Source of the DNA: Sequoia sempervirens
Lineage: Eukaryota > Streptophyta > Pinopsida > Cupressales > Cupressaceae
NCBI GenBank assembly: GCA_007258455.2
Contig: VDFB02193867.1
Coordinates: forward strand, 569,722,656 to 569,786,655
Reading direction: 5' to 3'
DNA: 64,000 nt
Numbering within the stretch: the first letter of the stretch is position 1; every line of letters begins with the position of its first letter. The notes beneath the pieces are model-generated. The model searched no databases. It was not told the origin of the DNA and saw only the letters and a program-made list of their open reading frames with translations. This document shows positions 35,201-46,586 of this stretch, in pieces. A program made the position numbers and the translations under genes.

Positions 35201-36586
35201 ATGGAAACTAAGACAGCTCTGGGAGGATATCATATCATTCTTTGCACCTTCAATGCATATGATAAAAAAGACTGTAGAGCATAAAAACTGAGGGAATTGA
35301 GAGACGTGTGTCTCTCTGGGAGGATATCATATCATTCTTTGCACCTTCAATATGTACCAATGAAAAATTGTAGAGCATGGAAACTGAGATAATTGAGAGA
35401 TGTTCGTCTCTAAATGCTACAAATCCTCCTGACTATTTATAGTCTGTTATGCGGGTGGCAATAATTTTCTCAACAAAATGGCTCAATCCCTCCACATTAT
35501 TTAACTTCTGTTATATATGTGGTATTTTGCGTCTGCAATGTTTTTTTTCTTCTCCTCTCAATTCTACAGCACATCTACAATATTTCTAGGAACAGATCCA
35601 CTATCATGAACTGGATTCCAGTAAATCATAAAATGATCTAAAAGAAAAGCCTTGGCTACAACATCTATAACTTGCATAGGAACGAAAATTTGATTTATGT
35701 TAAAAACCTAAAAGAAAAGAACAACAGATTGTCTTAATATAGCTATTTTTTTGTCAAAGAGACTGTGGCGTAATGATGATGTGGCCAAAATAATATCTTA
35801 AATTAGCTATTTTCCGGTCCAAGGGGTTGTGACATGGCCAAAAGAATATCTTCATTTACCTCAATTGATGTCCAAGGGGCTGTAAAGTACATGTAATGTG
35901 GCCAAATGAATATCGTAAATGATATAATATCTTGTTTAAGGGGTTGTGCTGTAATGGTAACCTGTCAAAATAATCTTAATTTAGCCAATTTCTTTTTAAA
36001 GGGGTTCTGTAATTCTAATATGGCCAAAAGAAATCTTTATGTAACGATTTCTTTCCCCAAAGGGATTGTGGTGTAATGGTAATATGACCAATGCCCCACT
36101 AACATTACACAAAAGTTTAAATCTCCTTAGCCACAGTAAGGCGTCCTGTATTTATACAGGGCATTTGGCTAGGTTGTGCTAAAAGAAAATAACTAAAAAG
36201 AATTTTGTTTGCTTACCTGGAATAAGAACATTCTCTGTATCTCCCTCATTTTGATTTTGCTTTGACTGTTTTTCTTCAGAAATAGAAAATATCTCATTTC
36301 TTCCAACCTTCAACACCTCTTTCTCCTCCTCCTCTCCTTCCGAATCATCCTCCAATCCTATAAGCCGGCATTCTTGCTCGGCGCATATAATATTCACACC
36401 AAAACTATTTTTGCTTTCCTTGTTATTATCATCGGCAAACCCCTGGACTGGGCGCTTACAGCTTCCTACAACAGCAATGGCTGCACCAGTTTTCACAGGG
36501 CTTTTGGATGAAGAAGAACCTCTAACTCTGGAGAAATTGTGCCTAATTTTGGAGGTGGGTTTGAGGGAGCTTTCATTGCATCCCAT
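32273..36586 (-). CDS. F-box/kelch-repeat protein, two exons: join(32273..33672, 36217..36586)
   Basis: Likely a substrate receptor of an SCF ubiquitin ligase: the F-box binds SKP1 and the kelch propeller binds the target. Exon 1 codes 123 residues starting MGCNES, with a polar Ser/Lys-rich stretch and an acidic run (DDSEGEEEEKE); it ends at CCAG/GTAAGC. Exon 2 starts after TTGCAG. Joining restores IPGLPNDLAQLCLMHVPFVK, the F-box (about residues 122-170, including SLRRVSKSWRRILSSEEFYA), which neither exon shows alone. Kelch-type repeats with GG pairs follow: LFVMGGD (about 231-238), ILVAGGN (287-293) with AEIYDPSTNCW, then GELYDPVKNLW and YVIENDSWEIV. The C-terminus beyond about 460 (WLESVMRRNCIHEFDW) is conserved-looking but not kelch. 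Total 589 residues, 1770 bp, both splice sites canonical, no internal stops. MGCNES fits an N-myristoylation signal with Cys3 next to it. Plant homologues exist (possibly the Arabidopsis At5g42350/At5g42360 type, from memory, not checked). Transcription start and expression are unknown. Confidence 0.9.
33760..35430. repeat. Degenerate long-period repeats within the intron
   Basis: The motif 'tgatctacaatatt' with its surroundings occurs at about 33796 (as 'tgatgtacaacatt'), 34589 and 35078. 'acatcttagtgaag' occurs at 34437 and 34919. A shorter pair, 'gaggatatcatatcattctt', occurs at about 35223 and 35322 (period about 100 bp). These are successive, diverged copies of one unit. Confidence 0.7.
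35750..36095. repeat. Intronic minisatellite, about six copies of a 60-bp unit
   Basis: Units built on 'aaggggttgtg' + 'tgtaatggtaatatggcca' + 'aaagaatatctt' recur at about 35760, 35825, 35878, 35938, 35999 and 36060. It lies immediately upstream (plus-strand sense) of the exon 1 donor site. Confidence 0.75.
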
Positions 36587-37080
36587 GGACGATGGCGTAT
36601 GTTTATGTCAAACAGCGAATTTCTCCTCCGCTATCAATACGTGGCCAACTTAGCCTAAACTAGGCCAGAAAAAAGCATTGAAATTTGGTCGACATGGAGA
36701 TGATTATTACGCAGCAGTGGCCCCATAAAAAGCACCGCCTCCGCAGGTTTCTTTTCTGGCTTAGACAATAAGAACATAAAGTGAACAGCAACTTTCCTTA
36801 ACAAGTCTGACGAGTTTTCAGAAGTGGCCAGGCTGGGACGAATATTAGGCATTCCACATAAAAGATCGTTTCAACCAACTAAAACTTTTTCAGTGAGGCC
36901 AACGGGTTATCGGTAGTTGAATCGGTGAATTTTGTTGACGTCTACCTTTTACCTAGAATTAGCAATCATATTTTTAATTTTAATGTGAAATGGATATGTA
37001 TGATAGATTTTTATTATTTATTTTGAAATGAAGTTTATTGTTTATATGGTTTATTAAGTGTTATTGTTTATAGGACACAA
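36587..37080 (-). promoter_or_regulatory. Upstream region of the F-box/kelch gene
   Basis: Contains ACGTGGC on the plus strand at 36639-36645, about 55 bases before the start codon, which equals the core of the plant G-box/ABRE element. No convincing TATA box could be fixed for the minus strand. A regulatory role is inference from the motif and position only. Confidence 0.3.
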
Positions 37081-37479
37081 CTAATCTCCGACAAAACGGT
37101 ATGTCATAGGCATGATAACATACAAAAACACATAAAAACATATATAGAAACATACATAATATGATGGGATGGCGTAGTTCGGGCCCCGTCAAGATAAAGA
37201 AAAAAAGTGATGCAGACGGGAGGAAATGTTATGGCGATGTAGACGAGGAGATAATGACACCATCAATAAAACTTTCCCGCCTTTCACCGATTGTTAGTGT
37301 TGTGGGCCAACTTTCCCATTTAATTCGCCAACATGGTGGCTTTTGTGAGAAGCCATCGTTTTGTTTGAAGTTTGTGCACTTGCAGGCATTGGAGGTTGAT
37401 GTGGGTAAGACACATTCTAAATTGTAATAACTATTGTTTTTCAAGAAAATGTGTTTAAATTGATAATGCACAAACTAAT
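37081..37479. other. No gene confirmed between promoter region and tandem array
   Basis: An 88-residue plus frame at 37161-37427 has no recognised domain, and its DNA is only slightly richer in G+C than the surroundings. It is left as non-coding. Confidence 0.4.
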
Positions 37480-38690
37480 TGTAGGTTGAAAAACACCGTG
37501 TTATGCATTTTTCATTCTACACATTCAAAGCTAAAGGTTGGAGAGCACGGGGTGAAGTTGCAGGTGGGGAATACAAAAAACAAACCGAATTGAGGTGAGG
37601 GGTGACTAACTGATTTGGTTGTCACTTGTAAAGGGTTTTAAAACAATATGTGGGTTGCAAGTTTCATAACACTCAATGTTTTACAATCGGAAATTTTATT
37701 TACAACGTTAATGTATTGAAAACCTTTTGTTATTTACACAATATGAATGTAATGGAAGGAACCTTCAAAAATTATTAAGAAGTTATAGCTAGAGTGAAAA
37801 TTGGATTTTATTTTCTTCATATGATTGAAAAAAATGTGCAAAATAATTGTAAAATGGAAAACATAATGTGGGTTGTCAATTATTTCATTTTGCATGTTAA
37901 AATATAAGGGTGGAGAGCACGGGGAGGAGTTGTAGGTGGGGGATACATAAAACTAAGCAAATCGACTTGAGAGGTAACTAACCAATTGGTTTGTTATGTG
38001 TATAGGGTTTTACAATAGTTTATGGGTTGCAGGTTTTATAACACCCAGTGTTTTCCAACCTGCAATTATACATAGACAATTATTGTAATGAAAAGCTTAT
38101 GTTATTTAGAGAGTATGAATGTAATGAAAGGTACCTTCAACATTTATCACAATTCTTAGGTAGACTAAAAATTGTGTTTCAATTTCCTTGTGATGGTAAA
38201 ATAAAATCACCGAATAATTGCAAGTTGGAAAACATAATGTGGGTTGTTAGTTATTTCATTCTTCATATTCAAAGTTAAAGGGTGGAGAGCACAGGGAGGA
38301 GTTTCAGGTGGGGGACACATAAAAGTAACCAAATTGAGCTGAGGGGTGATCAACCGATTGGGTTGTTACATGTAGAGGGTTTTACAATAGTATGCGGGTT
38401 GCAAGTTTTATAACACCCAATGTTTTCCGACCTCCAATTATATAGACAGTATGGTTGTAATGAAGACCTTTTCTTATTTAGACATTACGAATGTAATGAA
38501 AGGTACCTTCAAAATTTATAACAAGTTCTAGGTAGACTAAAAATCGTGTTTCAATTTTACCATATGATGGTAAAATAAATGCATTGAATAATTGCAAGTT
38601 GGAAAACACAATGCAGGTTGTTAGTTATTTCATTCTCCATGTTCAAAGTTAAAGGGTGGAGAGCACGGGGAAGATTTTTAATATTTTATT
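37480..38690. repeat. Tandem array, about three copies of a 372-bp unit
   Basis: The marker 'gggtggagagcacggggag' recurs at 37537 (variant), 37908, 38280 and 38654, giving a period of 372-374 bp. Within each unit 'gggttgcaagttt' and 'aatgttttccaacctgcaat' recur in order. Copies differ by point changes. The array lies about 1 kb upstream of the F-box/kelch start codon. Confidence 0.85.
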
Positions 38691-39535
38691 ATTTTAATTC
38701 CCTAAAGATATGGGGTGTCCCAATTTAACCCCTCTCATTTCTATTTAATCTAGGTTGTGTCTTCAATTTTTCATCTTTGTCAATTTATCAAAATTCTTTA
38801 TAGCTTGAGCACTTTTGTTCAAATATAGGATTCAAGGATTAAATCCCTTGGATTTGGAGACCAAAGGATTTCATCCTTTGGTTTCCTAAGGGAAATATCA
38901 TACAAATATGGTAATTATTCTTCAAACACCTATTTATATTTCAACAAATATTTTGGTTTTTTATATTTGCAATGAATTTATAATTTAGAAGATTTGGTAT
39001 ATTGTGGAAGCACACATCCTTGTATATAAAAATAGTATTTTACCATGGAGGAAGCTTGATTATAATTGTGTGCTATTATTTGAAGCTTCAACATATTTTT
39101 TATATTTTTGTAATCCATTGTTACATCTTTTTGGGAATTGTTGTATTGGGAAAATATAGATGAAAATTTCATTATTCATTTACTATATCCTCTCAAATTT
39201 ATCTCACATGCTAGGTGATCAAAGAGTGGTGAATAATAATATTTTAAACTCCTTCAAGCTTACCTCACCTTCATGGGATCTTGGTGATCAGAAAATCATC
39301 AATATTTTATATAAAAAAATATTTGGGTAATTACAATGATCTATATCTTCATTAGTAGAAGAAATTTCACTATAAATTATCCTCAAATTGTATATTATTC
39401 ATATGTTTAAAAGTTATTGAACTTTATGTTTTAATGTAGTGCATCTATCTATAAAACATACATGTATACGATGATAATCATAAAAATATTCAACTCTATG
39501 TGGTACAAGATTAGACATATCCATTGGATTAATTA
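38691..39535. other. No gene; one short hairpin
   Basis: CCAAAGGAT and ATCCTTTGG (38861-38881) form a 9-bp stem with a 3-base loop. Otherwise AT-rich sequence without frames, up to the target duplicate AATTA (39531-39535) of the copia element. Confidence 0.5.
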
Positions 39536-39662
39536 TGTAAGGAATCAAGGTATGTGGAAAGGTATGTGGAAATAACTTCCTATGTTAATATTAAAGGGAG
39601 TGATGTAAAAAATCTTAAAATCTTATCCAAATTTATTACATAAAGTAGATATAATGTGATCT
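39536..39662 (-). repeat. Copia 3' LTR, piece 1
   Basis: 'aacttcctatgttaatatta' here matches 'aacttcctacactaatatta' at about 56445 in the 5' LTR. 'ggtatgtggaaa' is doubled locally. It ends where the gypsy element begins. Confidence 0.65.
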
Positions 39663-39719
39663 TGTAACATGTCGATTTTTAAATGAAAGTAAATTCACTA
39701 AGTTTTAACCTCAAGTTTT

Positions 39720-40250
39720 GAAACTATAACAGGAGCTTCATTAGTTAAATTTCCTGGTATAAAGTACGCTACCTTAGTAAGCTTGTCTACTACCACTAGA
39801 ATAGCATTGTGCTTATTCCTTGACATGGGCAATCCTTGCACAAGTCCATACTAATGACTTGCCACTTACTTTTAGGTACATCATGTGGATACAATAGTCT
39901 TGATGGATGATGATGCTCAACCTTCACCTTTTGGCATTCTAAACATCTAGCCACAAATCTTGCAGCATCTCCTTTCATCCCTTTCTAGAAGAACAATGGC
40001 TTCACATCATCCAACATTTTTGTTACACCTGGATGTCCCGAATAAGGTGCTTCATGTACTTCTCTCCACACTAAGTTCCTTAACTCTCCAAAGTTCGGCA
40101 TGTATACACTCTTCCATTAAACCTTAACAATTCATTGGGTTCAAAATGATATCCTTCATACCTTGCATCTTGTGGATTGTCCATGAGTGCTTGCTTAACT
40201 TGCTTGTAGAACTCATCTACTTTGTACTTCTACAACAGTTGGATTTTAAA
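39720..40250 (-). pseudogene. Gypsy integrase, N-terminal part only
   Basis: Minus strand: a frame with EVHEAPYSGHPG at about 40065 and KGDAARFVARCLECQKVKVE (39976-39917) forms the HHCC zinc-binding domain (H..H, CLEC). SKWQVISMDL starts the catalytic core, and after a frameshift AILVVVDKLTKVAYF (about 39800-39755) holds the first part of the D,D-35-E domain. The remainder, including the later catalytic residues, is missing because of the deletion at about 39718. Confidence 0.8.
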
Positions 40251-41480
40251 TTCAGTTTGAATTGTGACTATTGAGGCAATATGTCATCTGTGACTCAAGG
40301 CTTGGACAACACAATTTTCTTTCCCTTTAATGTAGTTGATATTGAAGTCATAGTCTAATATCAACTCTAGCCATCTTTTTTATTGTGCATTCAGATTGGG
40401 TTGGGTAAACAAATACTTCAAACCATGGTGATGGTCTTCAACTCAAAAGGTTTTCCTAACAAATAGTGCCTCCACATTTGCAATGTGTGAACCACTGCTA
40501 CTAGCTCCAAATCATGTGGTGCATAATTTTGTTCATAGGGCTTCAACTTTCTTGATTCATATGCAATGAATTTCCCTTCTTGCATTAAGACTCCACCCAA
40601 GCCTTCTCTCAACACATCCATGATGACTGTGAAGTTTCCATCAAGATTTGGTACTTTCAAAATCAGAGTTGTAGCCAACTTCTCCTTGAGTAGATCAAAT
40701 GTTGCTTGACATTTTTTCGTTCACTCAAACTTCTTCCCTTTCCTTTGTAATGAAGTAATAGGAAAGTATATACTAGAGAATTCTACAACAAACTTTTGAT
40801 AGTAACCAGCTAGACCCATAAAGCTCTTGACCTTAGGTACATTCTTAGGCATTGGCCAATCTATCTTGCTTTTATCTTGGTTGGATCTACTGAAATTATG
40901 TCAGTTGAGATCATGTGACCTAGGTATGCACTTTCTTCTGAAAGAAAGTACACTTAGAGATTTTCCCATATAATTGATGCTCTCTTAACTGCTGAAGAAC
41001 TATCTCTAAGTGCTTGCAATGATCCTCCTCATTCTTGGAATAAATTAGAATATCCAAGAAAACCAAAACAAACTTATCTAGGCAATCTCTAAACATGTTG
41101 CTCATTAGGTTCATGAATGCTATTGGTGCATTTGTAAGTTCGAATGGTACGACTGTGAACTCATAATGTCTATATCTTGTCCTGAAAATGATCTTGAAAA
41201 TGTCCTCATCTTTGATCCTCAGTTGGTGATATCTTGATTGTAGATGAAATTTTTGAACACAGTCGCTCCTCGCATTTTATCAAAGTGATCATCAATACAT
41301 GAAAATTAGTACTTTTTCTTTATCGTAGCTTTATTAAGCATCCGATAATCTATGCACAAACACAATGTACCATCCTTCTTCTTTACAAAGATCATTAGTG
41401 CTCCCTAGGGTGAAACATTGGGTCTTATCAATCCCTTGGATAACAACTCCTCTAGTTGTGCCTTAAGCTCCATTAACTCA
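40250..41480 (-). pseudogene. Gypsy reverse transcriptase and RNase H
   Basis: Minus strand: [19 protein letters not shown], continuing [18 protein letters not shown] (41440-41320), opens the RT. KFVLVFLDILIYSKNEEDHC (41073-41020) is the catalytic block but reads FLDIL where active elements have F(I/V)DDIL: one codon, with one catalytic aspartate, is missing. After [29 protein letters not shown] and [20 protein letters not shown] with [20 protein letters not shown] (40678-40440) are the RNase H part. Stops and frameshifts are scattered through it. Confidence 0.85.
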
Positions 41481-41605
41481 GTCGTTGTCATTTGGTATGG
41501 TACTTTGGAAGTAGGTTCCGATCCAGGAACTATATCTATGGAGAAGTCAAATACCCTCTTAGGTGGTAATCTAGATAACTCTTCTAGAAATACATCTGTA
41601 AAATT

Positions 41606-42240
41606 TCATAAGGTAGGATATTTCTCCATATCTATCTCTTCAGTTTCTATTGCTTCTCCTTCCTCTACTTCTTGATGGACTTGTGGCCCATTGAAGACTT
41701 TGTCATCTTGAGAAATGAATTCCTTGCATTCCTCAAGTTTTTCCATCTTAACTGCAAAGAATTTGTATCCTTTCTTCTTTTCCCTATGTAGTTGCACTAT
41801 CAAGATTTGATGCAACTTGACTTCCCTAGGTATCCCTTGCAATGTCACCCATTTATCTAGATCATCTAAGCACTCTACAGTTTTGGCATGACAATCCACT
41901 TTGGCTCTATGTTTCCAAAGCTAGTTCATTCTTGGGATGACATCATAGGATCCTAAAGGTGCTACGTACAAGTTTACCTCTATTGAGAAACAAGTAATTT
42001 CAACCTTAGCTTCAAACAAGCATGTTCCACCATTGCTCTTGTCTAGTTTGCATACTCTACAACCCACAAATTTTCCATAAATCCAACTTTCCTAGTTATT
42101 TGATTAACTATTCTAGGTGAAACAAAGTTTTCAGTTGCTCCAATATCAATAAGTATAGAAATGGGTATTACCAAATAAAATACCTAGAGTTTCCACTGGA
42201 GTAACTTGATACTTTGCTTGACGATTGTCTACAAAAGTTT
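41606..42240 (-). pseudogene. Gypsy aspartic protease
   Basis: Minus strand 42165-42100 reads ISILIDIGATENFVSPRIV; retroelement proteases carry D(S/T)GA here, so the active-site Ser/Thr is replaced by Ile. Downstream KWVTLQGIPREVKL and, at the junction to [22 protein letters not shown] match the usual connection in plant gypsy polyproteins. Confidence 0.75.
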
Positions 42241-42289
42241 AGATCCTCTACTGAAATTCAGCTCGTTGGGGTGGAAGAGAGTTTCCGTG

Positions 42290-43430
42290 AGATTGGGGTC
42301 CTGAAGTTTTATTGGGACAATCTTTAACAAAATGATTTCCACCACATGCATAATATCCCACCACATGTCCTTTCTTCATTACGACTCTTCCATAATTACT
42401 TGCATTTTCCCTAGCATTGTTTAAATTGTTGTTATTGGAATTATTCCCTTTGTGATCCTTCCTTGGTTTGCTCTAGTTATTGTGAGATCACCAATCTCCT
42501 TGCCTCTAAGAATCCTACACTCCATTGAACTTCTTTGGAGTTTGGTTACTTTGGTTTCCTCCAAACTTCTTATGGTTTTTCTTCTCTTAGACGGCTAAGA
42601 TGGTTTTGATCTTCTGCTCCTACTGAACAACCTTCTCATAAACTAGGTCCATAGTAGCTGGACAATGCACATCCACCTCACCACCTATCTTCCCATTCAA
42701 TCCCATAATGAATTTCTTAATACAAAAAAAACCCATCTTTCTAGTACATTGGTACATACCTTAATAGATGAGTAAACTTCTCCCAATACCCATTGACTGA
42801 CATATCCCCTTGCTTAAGATTTTGGAAATCAATAAGATTCTGATAAAAAAAGAGTTAGGGTAGCCACCTTTTACGAAATATCTCCACGAACTCATCCCAA
42901 GTCAACTTCAAAGAACTAAGTGCAAGTTCCATTTTGTTGTTCATCCACCAATTACAGGCTTCTCCTACTAATTGATAGGCTCCCCAAATAGCCTTGGTAA
43001 CCTCAGAGTAGTTTCTTATCTCAAAATATTTTTCCATTTGTATTAGCCAAGCCTTAGCTTCTTCTCCGCTGGTACTCCCTTTGAATTTAGGTGGTGTTAT
43101 TTTCCTCATGTCCCTAGTGCCAAAAGTTTCCAACTAGTTCCTTATGAATGAGTGTGTGATTTCTCATTCTCATGTTCATGGGTCCGAATATGATGTGACA
43201 ATTCTCTCCCTCATCTTCATTAATAGGGACTTCTTCATTAATTGGAACCTCTTGATGTACTCTATCTTTTTCCCTTACTTCTTGCTCAAGATTCCCCAAC
43301 CTTGCATTGGTTTCATGAATGATGGCCAAAATTTGATCCAATTTGGCTTCAACACCCTCTGGACCTTGTTCGACTTCTTGGCTCCCTCCAGGATTAGTCC
43401 TTGTTCTCACCATCCTTTTTAAGAAAAGGG
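42290..43430 (-). pseudogene. Gypsy Gag with zinc knuckle
   Basis: Probable start MVRTRTNPGGSQEVEQG at about 43413, with a coiled-coil-like stretch (LDQILAIIHETNARLGNLEQ) and an acidic run in which VPINE is repeated. 43133-42855 reads ITPPKFKGSTSGEEAKAWLI, then KYFEIRNYSEVTKAIWGAYQ and WDEFVEIFRKRW, the retrotransposon Gag capsid fold. Near 42360-42310 YYACGGNHFVKDCPNK is the zinc knuckle with its first Cys changed to Tyr. The upstream methionine giving a longer frame (43491) is less likely because the sequence from MVRTR matches the usual start of such Gag proteins. Confidence 0.8.
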
Positions 43431-44232
43431 TTACACTTGAAGGTTCACCTTTATTAGATTCTATTAAGTTTACAAAACTTATGGAAAGCATTTAAATGAG
43501 CATTCATTCACACAAAAAAATTACATAAGTTTGAGCACAAGCGTAGATAAGCATATAACTTTTATTTATTCATAAGGATCTCAATATAATTTTCATTTAC
43601 AAAGAATGACTATTCAAATAGTTGAGAGGAGAGTATCCCTCATATTCACTCTTGGATGCATAACTCAATGGGGTATACCCCTTAGATTTTTGTTCATCTC
43701 TCATTTTCTCTTCTCTATCCCAATAGGGGTACTATCCTTCAGATTTATCTTTTGACACATAGTTATGAGGAACATATCCCTTAGATTCATTACTTGAGGA
43801 AATTACAATCACTTCCAATAAAGGAAGAATTCGAGGGTCCCTAAATATTAATGTAGGACTAATGCTACATTATGAGGGAATATCCCTAGAAAGTGACAAG
43901 GAGTTAGAATTTGCTGGTAAGACTAGAGGTAAGTAGTTAAAATTGGCTTCCTCCCTCATCCTTCTCTTCACTTGAATAATTCAAGAAAGAGTGTGATTGA
44001 TTGTCTCAGTATTACTTAACTAGACAACATTTTCATAGTTGGTTCCCTCTATTGTATAAACAATGGCCTCATTTTCCTTCTTTTACCTCAGGTAGCGCTC
44101 ATTCTCGATTATTGACTTCCTTTCAGCTAACCTAAGATAACCATCCTGGGATAAGAAGTTCCAAACATTAGTCTCATTCAATGTTGGATGGAAAGTATGG
44201 CGAGCACATAGGTTCCAAAGCTAAACTTGGTA

Positions 44233-44244
44233 GCTCTGATACCA
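44233..44244 (-). promoter_or_regulatory. Gypsy primer-binding site (initiator tRNA-Met)
   Basis: GCTCTGATACCA on the plus strand is the exact complement of TGGTATCAGAGC and is directly followed by the LTR's TG. Confidence 0.9.
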
Positions 44245-44461
44245 TGTTTAACATGCCGATTGTTCAACAAAATTAAATTCACTAAGTTTTAACCTCAATT
44301 AAATAATCTATGTTCAAAAATCATAGCAATAATTTTTTTCTTGTAATTCAAAGACTATATGCACATCTTAAATAACACATATTCCAAACTTTCCATTTGC
44401 AATATAATTGAAGATTACAATCTTTCTAAAACAATAAAATCTCAAGATAATATTTCTTCCA

Positions 44462-44698
44462 TTACAATTTCCATAGAAATGGATATAGGAAAACATACAT
44501 AGCTCCTTGAGATTCATTAGCACTAGTAACAAATGGTCCAAGAAATCCCCTACAAATATCATCTGCCAACTGATGAGGAGAAGCATCACTCAAGCGCTTT
44601 CTGCCAAATTCAGACTCAAATGCAATCCTCGACACATCTACCACATATGGAAAGATGGCCCTACCCTTCAATGAATATATTGGTTGGTAAAAACCCAT
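44462..44698 (-). pseudogene. Possible hAT dimerisation-domain fragment inside the LTR
   Basis: A 78-residue frame with VVDVSRIAFESEFGRKRLSD, continuing ASPHQLADDIC. It loosely resembles the hAT C-terminal block (ISTVASESAFSxGGRVL...SPxxVEALIC). The similarity is limited to a few positions, and its position inside an LTR is odd. It may be chance. Confidence 0.25.
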
Positions 44699-45899
44699 AA
44701 CAAATGGCCTTTCTGAGCTTAGTGTTGTGTCCTACAATTTATAACCTAATCATACAGTAGCTACAATTATGAGTATATAAATCTCGAACTAGAATTGTCT
44801 ATACTGCACATAGTGAACTGATAGTGTAAATACTGGCTACTTACACTAATTTGGCCAAAGTTTCATATAGAAGTGTCATCTATTCACCCACTAGCCTAGC
44901 TCAATTTGGTTAATGACCATTCACGTACTATGCATAGGCAATTCCCTCCATTGGGAAATCGTTAACCCTGGGAACAACCTATCTCTTTTATAATAAACTA
45001 TGCATAGGAAATTCCCTCCATTGGGTAATTGTTAACCCTAGGAACAACCTATGACTATAAAATTCATACTAAGTAAACACATTACACAATCTATTTCCTT
45101 CTATGGATAATCTAATTCCAAGGCAATCAATGAACTTTGTATAGCTCGGAATACACAAATAAATTAAAAAATACTTCATAAGCTATTCCAAGCTTCCTCT
45201 TTTCCCTAGTATGTATTACTAACAAATGCAATCACTCCTTAATATGGAGTATGTATAAACACTCAAATAAGGATTCATAAGAATTACGTAGATTAAGATT
45301 CTTTCAAAACATATTATTTCCCTAACCTAGCCAATCATTTGCATTTCAACACAAGACATCAACAACATTCAATATTTTTCAAAAACATATAATGTATAAG
45401 AGGGCAGAATAAAATTCCTATTTAATGCTTTTTCCAAATAAAATAATCTAATTTCCAAGGTCAATCCACTCTAAGAATCTTCAACAAATATCCAAATCCA
45501 CTCATAAAAATACTCACAATAACTCACTTAACTCTCCTCAAAAGCAATCTCTCAACTCAAACAAGAATAATTCAGACTAAAAATAATAGAATACAAGTGA
45601 ATAATGCATTCAAATGAAGTAATCTTCACCCCTATTTATACAAAAATATGAAACTTAGTTGCCTGCAATCAAGCCATGTTCATTGACACTTGTCATACTA
45701 CTATGTTTGACTCAACAACTAATATCAATGGGTGGCAGCATTTCAAACCAATATTCGTCAAAACATAGTAGTAGGTTGATTAAAACAGAGAGACCAAGAA
45801 TGTTTTCTAGAAATGCAAGGTAAAAGATCAATAGGCCGACTCCAAATATGCCAGCTTTTACATGATTTTTTTCTACATTTTACTTGGTCTTCCATCGTT

Positions 45900-46586
45900 G
45901 GACAAAGACTACAGTTTAGACTTCTATTTGCAATATAGTTTTCCTATTCACCAAGATCTTGATTTATGCATTTAGTGCTCTCATATTTTCACAAGAACAA
46001 GTGCAACAAGAAGCTATGATGAATGAAAGAAAGATTGTATGATCGAAATTGAATATGCTTTTGGTGAGAAGAGAGGGTTTATATAGATTTCCTCACTATA
46101 GATTCATGTTATGGGAGAAATGTGGGATTAAAAAAGTGAAGTGGAGGAATGAATAATTATCCCATATTCTTTAATCAAGTGAAATTGATTGAAATGAGAG
46201 AGATAAATGAGTGGCTTTATGCTATAATGAAGGTTTAGGAGTTATATTTAAAGTGGATTTTCGAATTAATGGATGAATGATTTAATGGATTTACGTATTT
46301 AAATGATTTAATATGCATGGATATTTTAATGATTAATGCAAATGGAGTAATATGAAATGGATAAATGGTTATTGAATGCATGGATACTTTAATATTAATG
46401 ATATAAAATTATTTATGGATAAATGATTCATAAATGATTATGCAAATGGTTAAATACTTATAATATTTTAATGATTTAAGTAGACTAATGAATGGATAGA
46501 AGAAAGTATTAAATGAATTAATTAAATAGATAATAATATCCATTTATTAATAGGATGATTATGAGGACGAATTTTGAGTGTCTACA
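45900..46586 (-). repeat. LTR-like sequence ending GTGTCTACA
   Basis: On the minus strand the right end starts TGTAGACACTCAAAATTCGT, a common start for plant Ty3/gypsy LTRs, and a TATA box (CTATATAAACC) lies about 500 bases in, at 46073-46085. The other end and a target duplication could not be fixed, so this is a partial call. Confidence 0.4.

Larger units (their letters stand above)
33673..36216 (-). other. Intron of the F-box/kelch gene (2544 bp)
   Basis: Bounded by GT (36216-36215) and AG (33674-33673) on the minus strand; phase 1, splitting a Gly codon. It contains no gene but is filled with old repeats, described separately. An alternative end exists: reading through the donor adds 12 residues (KQTKFFLVIFF after G) and a stop, which would give a 135-residue truncated product from an unspliced transcript. 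Confidence 0.85.

Noticed and set aside
36411..36653. 80-residue plus-strand frame over exon 1
   Set aside because: Antisense shadow; the minus frame splices correctly into the F-box.
37161..37427. Possible 88-residue gene upstream of the tandem array
   Set aside because: No recognisable domain, no supporting context, and an overlapping frame of similar length on the other strand.
41418..41675. Plus-strand frames over the gypsy pol region (also 43144-43422)
   Set aside because: Antisense shadows of RT and Gag coding on the minus strand.
46208..46586. Solo LTR with ATAAA target duplicates
   Set aside because: ATAAATG recurs many times in this AT-rich stretch, so the match of flanks is not informative; only the right end is credible.
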